From NCBI GenBank assembly GCA_964570625.1, contig CAZMYW010000007.1, positions 118,187 through 182,186 of the forward strand: DNA of 64,000 bases, written 5' to 3'. The stretch is from JBFLXB01 sp964570625. Lineage in GTDB: Bacteria; Nitrospirota; Nitrospiria; 2-01-FULL-66-17. The notes under the pieces were generated by a model. That model saw only the letters and a list, made by a program, of their open reading frames with translations. It was not told the DNA's origin and searched no databases. Both the position numbers and the translations under genes were made by a program. Below, one piece after another: positions 58,375 to 64,000 of the stretch (within the stretch, counting starts at the first letter, position 1; each line of letters begins with the position of its first letter).

Positions 58375-59299
58375 AAATCGCCCGCAGCAGCGCGTCACCC
58401 CCTCGACCCAACAGGCGTTCGGCCAACTCGCGGCCCAACGCAGGCCCGTCGGTGGATGCCCCCGCCGTCTCGTCGCGCAGCACCCGTTCGCCGCGCACGC
58501 CGGCGATCAGTCCGTGCAACGTCAACCGTTGACCCGCGAGCGTGGCGTGGGCCGCGATCGGGACCTGGCAGCCGCCTTCCAGGCGCGCCAAAAACGCGCG
58601 CTCCGCTTCCACACACGTGCGGGTATCGGGATCCTCGAGCGCGGCCACCAACCGGTTCACGCGCTCATCGTCGCGCCGGCACTCGATGCCCAATGCACCC
58701 TGACCGATCGCGGGGAGGCACACGGTCGGCGACAACACTTCAGTGATTTTGGCCTCCCAGCCCAGCCGGCGGAGCCCGGCGGCTGCGAGCACGATGGCGT
58801 CCATCACCCCGTCGGCCACTTTTCGTAGCCGCGTGTCCAGATTACCGCGCAAGCTCACGATGTTGAAATCGGCTCGATAGGCCAACAGTTGCGCCTGGCG
58901 CCGCAGACTGCTGGTTCCGATCGCAGCGCCGGACGGGAGTTGGGCGAGTGGAAGACCCTGTCGGCTGACCAACGCGTCGGAGGGATCCTCGCGAGGAGGG
59001 ATCGCGGCCAGGTGGAGCGAATCGGGCAACACGGTGGGAAGGTCTTTCATGCTGTGGACCGCCAGATCCACGGTCCCCGCGAGCAGCGCCTCTTCGATCT
59101 CTTTGACGAACAGGCCCTTGCCGCCCACGTTGGCCAACGGTACGTCCAGGATCTTGTCGCCCGTGGTTTTGATGATCGCCAGCGAGACGTCGAGTCCGGG
59201 ATACGCAGCAAGCAGGCGCGCCTTCACCCACTCGGCCTGCCAGCGCGCCAACATGCTCCCGCGCGTGCCGATGGTGAGGTGGGTGGAGGTCGCGGCCAT
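58358..59299 (-). CDS. hemC: Hydroxymethylbilane synthase (porphobilinogen deaminase)
   Basis: Polymerises four porphobilinogens. The 313-aa protein has IGTRGSMLARWQAEWVKA, VGGKGLFVKEIEEALLAGTVDLAVHSMKDLPT, IGTSSLRRQAQLLAYR, NLDTRLRKV and the dipyrromethane-binding Cys in EGGCQVPIAAHA. Its start overlaps the hemA stop by one base (TGATG). Confidence 0.97.
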   Translation of the reverse strand: MAATSTHLTIGTRGSMLARWQAEWVKARLLAAYPGLDVSLAIIKTTGDKILDVPLANVGGKGLFVKEIEEALLAGTVDLAVHSMKDLPTVLPDSLHLAAIPPREDPSDALVSRQGLPLAQLPSGAAIGTSSLRRQAQLLAYRADFNIVSLRGNLDTRLRKVADGVMDAIVLAAAGLRRLGWEAKITEVLSPTVCLPAIGQGALGIECRRDDERVNRLVAALEDPDTRTCVEAERAFLARLEGGCQVPIAAHATLAGQRLTLHGLIAGVRGERVLRDETAGASTDGPALGRELAERLLGRGGDALLRAIYAESG

Positions 59300-60642
59300 C
59301 AGGTGCCGCGCGGTTCAGGGCGGTCGGCCTGCGGCTCACTCCCTCGCGCGGGCTCGTCGGTCGACCGCGAGGGCGCCGTATCCAGATGAAACAGCCGCCG
59401 GATGACATCCACGTAGAGCGCGCCGTGGGTCTGACTCGCCTCGTCTTTGAGCACCACCACCGGCGCGTGCAAGAGTTTGTTGACGAGCGCCGACGTCACC
59501 CCGTCCAACGCGGCCCGCAGGTCCTGTTCAGACCCGCTGCGGTAGCGGGCGACGGCGCGCTCGACCTCGGCCTGCCGGAGGCGCTCGACCTGTCGGCGGA
59601 GTTCGACGATCGTGGGCGTCACCTCGAGCGATCGGAGCCACTTCATCATCTGTTCGAGCTCGTCGTCGATGATCACTTCGGCCTTCACCGCCTCTTTTTC
59701 CCGTTCGCGACGATTGGCCTCGACCACCGAATTGAGGTCATCGATGTTGTACAGGAACACGTCTTCCACGTCGTTGACGGCCGGGTCGATGTTGCGCGGC
59801 ACCGCCAGGTCGATGAGGAACAGGGGACGACCTTTGCGGCGTCGGGCCACGTCGGCCATCTGCCGCGCCCCCAGAAGGTAGTGGTCGGCTCCGGTCGAGC
59901 AAATCACGATATCGGCCTGGACTAGCTCGTCCATAAACGCGTCGCGGGCCACCGCGTGGGCCGCGTATTCCCGCGCCAGCGCATCGGCCTTGGCTTGATT
60001 GCGGGCCGCGATCACGATGCGCTCCGCCCCGTGCGAGACCAGGCTTTTCGCCGCCAGTTCCGCCATCTCGCCGGACCCCATGACCAACACACGCGTCTGA
60101 TCGAGGCTCCGGAAAATCTTGCGCGCCAGTTCCACCGCCGCGGAGCTGACCGACACCGCGCTTTCCGCCACGCGCGTCTCGGTGCGGACGCGTTTGGCGA
60201 CCGAGAGCGCCTTGCTGAAGAGTTTGTTGAGGACGACGCCCGTGGCCTTGTGGGCGAGCGCGGCGTCGAAGGCCTCCTTGACCTGGCCGAGGATCTGCGG
60301 CTCGCCGAGGACCATGGAATCGAGGCTGGACGCCACGCGGAACACGTGGCGGATCGCGTCGGACGACGAGTAATAATAGAGATGAGAGGTCGGCGACTCG
60401 CCCGCGTCGCCGTGATAGGAGGTGAAGAACCGGGTCGCCCCGTCGAACCCCGCGTCGGTGTCCTGCACCGCGGCGCACACCTCCACGCGATTACAGGTCG
60501 ACAACACCACGCCTTCCGCCACGCCGCGATAGGACCGCAGCCGGTCGAGTGCGCTCGGCCATTCCGATTCCGGAAGAGCGAACCGTTCGCGCACCTCGAC
60601 GGGAGCGGTGCGATGATTCAACCCGACGACGATAATGTTCAC
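59299..60642 (-). CDS. hemA: Glutamyl-tRNA reductase
   Basis: First committed step of C5-pathway heme synthesis. The 447-aa protein begins IIVVGLNHRTAPVEVRERFAL, has the catalytic Cys in VLSTCNRVEV, YYYSSSDAIRHVFRVASSLDSMVLGEPQILGQVKEAF, the NADPH-binding VMGSGEMAELAAKSL and a C-terminal dimerisation helix. GTG 60642 has an AAGGGG site; upstream residues do not match the family. The order hemA-hemC-cobA/hemD-hemB is typical. Confidence 0.96.
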   Translation of the reverse strand: MNIIVVGLNHRTAPVEVRERFALPESEWPSALDRLRSYRGVAEGVVLSTCNRVEVCAAVQDTDAGFDGATRFFTSYHGDAGESPTSHLYYYSSSDAIRHVFRVASSLDSMVLGEPQILGQVKEAFDAALAHKATGVVLNKLFSKALSVAKRVRTETRVAESAVSVSSAAVELARKIFRSLDQTRVLVMGSGEMAELAAKSLVSHGAERIVIAARNQAKADALAREYAAHAVARDAFMDELVQADIVICSTGADHYLLGARQMADVARRRKGRPLFLIDLAVPRNIDPAVNDVEDVFLYNIDDLNSVVEANRREREKEAVKAEVIIDDELEQMMKWLRSLEVTPTIVELRRQVERLRQAEVERAVARYRSGSEQDLRAALDGVTSALVNKLLHAPVVVLKDEASQTHGALYVDVIRRLFHLDTAPSRSTDEPARGSEPQADRPEPRGT

Positions 60643-60774
60643 GAGCGGCCGCCCCTTGATCGCGCTGCCTGCCACACGTCCTCGCCCCCCTCCCGAAGCC
60701 TCACCTCAGTTCGGCGTTGATCCACCCGTACGACGGAGGAGTGACGAAGGGCCCAGCGGTTCCGCCCGGCCGCG

Positions 60775-61098
60775 CTACTCCCCGAAGGCCGACTTGAGCA
60801 ACGGCTCGACTTCCCCCTTACGCTCCATCTCATCGAGCACGTCCGTGTCGCCGTAGAACTGACCGTTGATGAACACCTTGGGCAGAGTCGGCCAGTTGGT
60901 CATGCGGGAAAGATATTCCCGCTTGGGCATGTTGTCGAGCACGTCGATGACTTCGAACGGCCGCTGGTACTTGGTGAAAAATTGAATCGTCTCCACGGTG
61001 AAGCCGCAGCGCGGCATGGCTTTCGTGCCCTTCCCGTAGATGAGAATCTTGTGTTGCGCGACTTCTCCCTTGACCTCGTCTTCGATCGGATTGCTCAT
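60775..61098 (-). CDS. grxD: Monothiol glutaredoxin (Grx4/GrxD type)
   Basis: A 107-aa Fe-S carrier or repair glutaredoxin. The active site reads CGFT (AMPRCGFTVET) rather than the usual CGFS. Other family residues are present: ILIYGKGTK, WPTLPKVFINGQFYGDTDVLDEM. GGAGG precedes ATG 61098. The BolA gene lies 37 bases upstream, matching the known Grx4-BolA partnership. Confidence 0.93.
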   Translation of the reverse strand: MSNPIEDEVKGEVAQHKILIYGKGTKAMPRCGFTVETIQFFTKYQRPFEVIDVLDNMPKREYLSRMTNWPTLPKVFINGQFYGDTDVLDEMERKGEVEPLLKSAFGE

Positions 61099-61135
61099 TC
61101 CCGTACCTCCGGTGACCGTCAAGAACGTTCAGTGT

Positions 61136-61390
61136 TCAGGCGCGCCACGCGCCTGCTTCATTCGGCGTTTGAGCCTTCAGTTCGACTGCGTGAATCCGGC
61201 CGTCAGCCATGGGTTCCTGCAAAGCCTGGTAAATCAGTCGGTTCCGGTCCAGCAGGTTCTTGTTTTCGAATACGTCAGATACCACGCGGATGCTGAAATG
61301 ATCCCGCGTCCCAGTCCGATCCACGATCGACACCGCGACGTCCGGCATGACCGCCTGTAAATACGAAACAATGGCTTCGTTGGTAATCAT
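61136..61390 (-). CDS. bolA: BolA-family protein
   Basis: An 84-aa BolA-fold protein with VSIVDRTGTRDHFSIRVVSDVFENKNLLDRNRLIYQAL, including the conserved HF and RxxxxY-type positions, and the closing IHAVELKAQTP. BolA proteins bind monothiol glutaredoxins through a shared [2Fe-2S] cluster, and the glutaredoxin gene follows directly. ATG 61390 is the family-like start; a GTG or ATG further up adds unlike residues. Confidence 0.9.
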   Translation of the reverse strand: MITNEAIVSYLQAVMPDVAVSIVDRTGTRDHFSIRVVSDVFENKNLLDRNRLIYQALQEPMADGRIHAVELKAQTPNEAGAWRA

Positions 61391-61469
61391 CTGTCTAGTG
61401 TGCCCCCCGAGGTCGCCGATCAAACATCTTAGCCTAAGCCCGACGGCTGCGGCAAGTCGTGGAGCGGGG

Positions 61470-62582
61470 TTACACGTTGAAACGGAAATAGATCACGTCG
61501 CCGTCTTTCACCACGTACTCCTTGCCTTCCAGACGCAGGAGGCCCTTTTCCTTGACCGCGGCGGTGGATTTGAGGGTCAGGAGGTCGCTGCAGGACATGA
61601 TTTCGGCGCGGATGAAGCCTTTTTCAATGTCGGAGTGGATTTTGCCCGCGGCTTCCGGGGCCTTGGTGCCCGCGGTGACGGTCCAGGCCCGGCACTCGTC
61701 TTCGCCCGCGGTAAAAAACGTAATCAGACCGAGCAAACGATAGGCGGCGTGTGCGAGACGGTCCAAGCCGGACTCCTTGAGCCCCAGGCCCGCGAGAAAT
61801 TCGGGACGATCGTCTTCCGGCAGCGCCGCGATCTCCTCTTCGACCTTGCCGCTGATCACCACCAGGGGCGCGCCTTCGCGCGCAGCCACGCGTCGTAAGG
61901 GCGCGACCAGCGAGTTCGGGGGCTCACCCGCGGTTTCCGCGGCCACGTCGGCCTCGGCCACATTCGCCGCGTAGAGCAGCGGCTTGCCCGTGAGCAGCCG
62001 CAAGTCGCGCAGAACCGGCGCGTCATCGTCCGTAGCTGCAAAGCTGCGAGCGGGTTTACCGTCCCCCAGGTGTTTGACCACGCGCGCCATGAGATCGGCT
62101 TCGTGGCGCGCGGTTTTGTCCGAGGTCTTGGTCTTTTTCTCCGCGGTCTGTTTGCGGCGCTCGGCCGTGTCCAGGTCAGCCAGGATCAGCTCGGTGGTGA
62201 TAATTTCCACGTCGCGATCCGGATCCACCTTGCCGGCCACGTGGATCACATCGGGGTCTTCAAAACAACGGACCACGTGCACGATGGCGTCCACCTCCCG
62301 GATATGGCTCAGGAACTTGTTGCCCAACCCCTCGCCCTGGCTCGCGCCCTTGACCAGCCCCGCAATGTCCACGAACTCGACCGTGGTCGGCGTGGTCTTC
62401 TTGGGACGGTAGAGCGCGGACAGCGCGGTCAGGCGCGGATCAGGCACCTGCACGATCCCCACGTTGGGGTCGATGGTGCAAAACGGATAGTTGGCCACCG
62501 CGGCTTTGGCCGCGGTGAGCGCGTTGAACAACGTCGACTTCCCCACATTCGGAAGCCCCACAATCCCGCAATTTACCGACAT
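61470..62582 (-). CDS. ychF: Redox-regulated ATPase/GTPase YchF (Obg family)
   Basis: A 370-aa OBG-type NTPase. The G1 loop is GIVGLPNVGKSTLFNALT, followed by NYPFCTIDPNVGIV, VDIAGLVKGASQGEGLGNKFLSHIREVD and HVVRCF; the TGS domain at the C-terminus ends VKDGDVIYFRFNV. It binds ribosomes and is linked to stress and oxidative responses. It stands alone, preceded by the palindromic element. Confidence 0.96.
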   Translation of the reverse strand: MSVNCGIVGLPNVGKSTLFNALTAAKAAVANYPFCTIDPNVGIVQVPDPRLTALSALYRPKKTTPTTVEFVDIAGLVKGASQGEGLGNKFLSHIREVDAIVHVVRCFEDPDVIHVAGKVDPDRDVEIITTELILADLDTAERRKQTAEKKTKTSDKTARHEADLMARVVKHLGDGKPARSFAATDDDAPVLRDLRLLTGKPLLYAANVAEADVAAETAGEPPNSLVAPLRRVAAREGAPLVVISGKVEEEIAALPEDDRPEFLAGLGLKESGLDRLAHAAYRLLGLITFFTAGEDECRAWTVTAGTKAPEAAGKIHSDIEKGFIRAEIMSCSDLLTLKSTAAVKEKGLLRLEGKEYVVKDGDVIYFRFNV

Positions 62583-62630
62583 CGTTTTTCCACGCAGTCT
62601 TTTCGGCTACAGGAACCGACTGACCCAGCC

Positions 62631-62753
62631 TGACCGCCGAGAGGGTGGTAGATGCAAGGCGGAGGGAGACCTCGCACCGCAGCGTACTGGGTCGTACGTG
62701 AGGATGCGAGGTCTCCCCGACAACGCAGCAGATGCCGCCCTATCGGCGGGTCA
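62631..62753. repeat. Long imperfect palindromic intergenic element
   Basis: The 170-base gap between ychF and hppA folds almost completely. Inner perfect 13-bp arms are 62664-62676 and 62705-62717 (GGGAGACCTCGCA and its complement) around a 28-base loop; outer imperfect arms are 62631-62648 and 62735-62753 (TGACCGCCGA... and ...CGGCGGGTCA). The loop contains GTAC twice. It has the look of a dispersed intergenic repeat of the REP/MITE-like kind, sitting just after the hppA stop, where it could also end transcription. No second copy was found in the window. Confidence 0.6.
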
Positions 62754-62754
62754 G

Positions 62755-64000
62755 CTACACGATCAGCGGTACAACCAACAACGCCACAATATTAATAATC
62801 TTGATCATCGGATTGATCGCCGGCCCCGCCGTGTCTTTATACGGATCGCCGACCGTGTCGCCCGTGACCGCAGCCTTGTGCGCATCGCTGCCTTTGCCGC
62901 CGTGATGGCCTTCTTCGATATATTTCTTGGCATTGTCCCACGCGCCGCCGCCGCTGGTCATGGAGATCGCGACAAACAGCCCGGTCACGATGCTACCCAC
63001 GAGCACCCCACCGAGGGCTTTGGGACCCAGCGCCAACCCGATCACCAAGGGGGTCACGACCGGGATCAAACCCGGGATGATCATTTCGCGAATCGCCTGG
63101 CGCGTCACGATGTCCACGGCGCGACCGTAATCCGGTTTGGCCGTGCCTTCCATAATGCCTTTGATCTCTCGAAACTGCCGCCGCACCTCTTCCACCACCA
63201 TACCGGCGGCTTTGCCGACGGCCTCCATGGAAAACGCCGCAAAGAGATAGGGAAGTAACCCACCGATGAACAACCCGACGATCACGTCGGGATCGTTCAG
63301 CGTGAACTGGATGGCTTCAGCACCCGAGTGGAGATCGATCTCCTCGGTGTACGCCGCGAACAGGACCAGCGCCGCGAGCCCGGCGGACCCGATGGCATAC
63401 CCTTTGGTCACGGCCTTGGTGGTGTTCCCCACCGCGTCCAGCGGATCGGTCACGTTGCGGACCGACTTGTCCAGCCCCGCCATTTCCGCGATCCCGCCCC
63501 CGTTGTCCGTGATCGGCCCATAGGCGTCCAGCGCCACAATGATGCCGGCCATCGACAACATCGACACCGCGGCGATCGCCACCCCGTAAATATCGGCCAG
63601 GCTGTACGAGGCAAGCACACCGCCGGCGATGACCAGCACTGGGAGCGCGGTGGACTTCATGCCCACGGCCAGTCCGGCGATGACGTTGGTGGCGTGCCCG
63701 GTGGTGGAGGCCTGCGCGATATCCCGAACCGGTTTGTACGCGGTCGACGTGTAATACTCCGTGATCATCACCAGGAACGCGGTGACCACCAACCCCACCA
63801 GGGCCGAGAGATAGATCTCCACGGCGCCCGGCCCTTCGCTTCCCGACATCATCCACATCGTGACCGGGTAGAACGCGACGGCGGACAGCCCAGCGCTCCA
63901 GATCAACCCTTTGTACAACGCGCCCATGATGTTGCCGTTCGACCCCAGCCGGACGAAGAACGTCCCGATGATCGACGCCACGATGGAGATGCCGCCCAAG
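62755..64000 (-). CDS. hppA: Membrane proton-translocating pyrophosphatase, C-terminal part (cut by window edge)
   Basis: The last 414 residues of a V-type H+-PPase, which couples pyrophosphate hydrolysis to ion pumping. Visible motifs: the second conserved segment DNGGGIAEMAGLDKSVRNVTDPLDAVGNTTKAVTKGYAIGSAG and the third, GDTVGDPYKDTAGPAINPMIKIINIVALL. The Lys in GNTTKAVTKG (Ala in K+-dependent enzymes) marks the K+-independent H+-pumping subtype. About ten membrane helices are present. The frame is open to the window end; the N-terminal third is missing. Confidence 0.94.
   Translation of the reverse strand, partial: LGGISIVASIIGTFFVRLGSNGNIMGALYKGLIWSAGLSAVAFYPVTMWMMSGSEGPGAVEIYLSALVGLVVTAFLVMITEYYTSTAYKPVRDIAQASTTGHATNVIAGLAVGMKSTALPVLVIAGGVLASYSLADIYGVAIAAVSMLSMAGIIVALDAYGPITDNGGGIAEMAGLDKSVRNVTDPLDAVGNTTKAVTKGYAIGSAGLAALVLFAAYTEEIDLHSGAEAIQFTLNDPDVIVGLFIGGLLPYLFAAFSMEAVGKAAGMVVEEVRRQFREIKGIMEGTAKPDYGRAVDIVTRQAIREMIIPGLIPVVTPLVIGLALGPKALGGVLVGSIVTGLFVAISMTSGGGAWDNAKKYIEEGHHGGKGSDAHKAAVTGDTVGDPYKDTAGPAINPMIKIINIVALLVVPLIV

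Noticed and set aside
1..64000. CRISPR array or defence island
   Set aside because: No regularly spaced repeats, cas genes, restriction-modification or toxin-antitoxin genes were recognised on either strand.

Overview
The window is a dense, GC-rich (roughly 60% or more) Gram-negative chromosome segment with about 62 protein genes, one tRNA and very little mobile DNA. The contents point to a Nitrospirota-like bacterium: a PEP-CTERM protein with a sigma-54 type promoter, a PilMNOPQ pilus cluster, fused AroK-AroB and CobA-HemD, a K+-independent H+-pyrophosphatase and a membrane diadenylate cyclase. That affiliation is an inference from gene content and order, not from a marker-gene comparison.

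Layout. (1) 1-7.7 kb: start of a lipoprotein, an MBL-fold hydrolase, a DinG helicase, a 94-aa orphan, then the minus-strand set nadA-DUF2905-spoIID-queA-SPOR. (2) 7.8-13.4 kb, an accessory stretch: DUF4139 protein, DUF4395 membrane protein, arsenite methyltransferase, a PEP-CTERM protein preceded by a sigma-54 promoter in an AT-rich gap, a decayed transposase and a peroxiredoxin. (3) 13.4-23.1 kb: a minus-strand branched-chain amino acid and phospholipid operon, ilvB-ilvN-ilvC-psd-pssA-leuA-(membrane protein)-leuB-(Ig-like protein)-asd. (4) 23.2-25.1 kb: a FlgT-like secreted protein, tRNA-Leu(CAG) and an orphan protein. (5) 25.1-32.7 kb: a MerR-type HTH gene followed by pilMNOPQ, aroK-aroB and a lipoprotein, behind a strong promoter with a palindrome over the -10. 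(6) 32.7-37.8 kb: alpha/beta hydrolase, cytochrome c, a sulfite-oxidase-type molybdoenzyme and a large protein joining a histidine-phosphatase-like domain to a phosphofructokinase domain. (7) 38-47.7 kb, plus strand: an OmpA lipoprotein, then a probable six-gene operon of PP2C phosphatase, UPF0182 membrane protein, sensorless sigma-54 activator, MoxR ATPase, DUF58 protein and TgpA-like transglutaminase. (8) 47.6-64 kb, minus strand: ribD, cdaA, folP, ftsH, hpt, tilS, ribF, the heme genes hemA-hemC-cobA/hemD-hemB, monothiol glutaredoxin plus BolA, ychF, a palindromic intergenic element and the 3' part of hppA.

Many genes overlap by 1 or 4 bases (ATGA, GTGA, TGATG), so translational coupling is common. 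The most unusual items are the phosphatase-phosphofructokinase fusion, the PP2C-to-transglutaminase envelope operon with its sensorless activator, the sigma-54 promoter with an upstream dyad before the PEP-CTERM gene, and the HTH gene with a palindromic -10 at the head of the pilus operon. No CRISPR array, rRNA, prophage or intact insertion sequence was seen.
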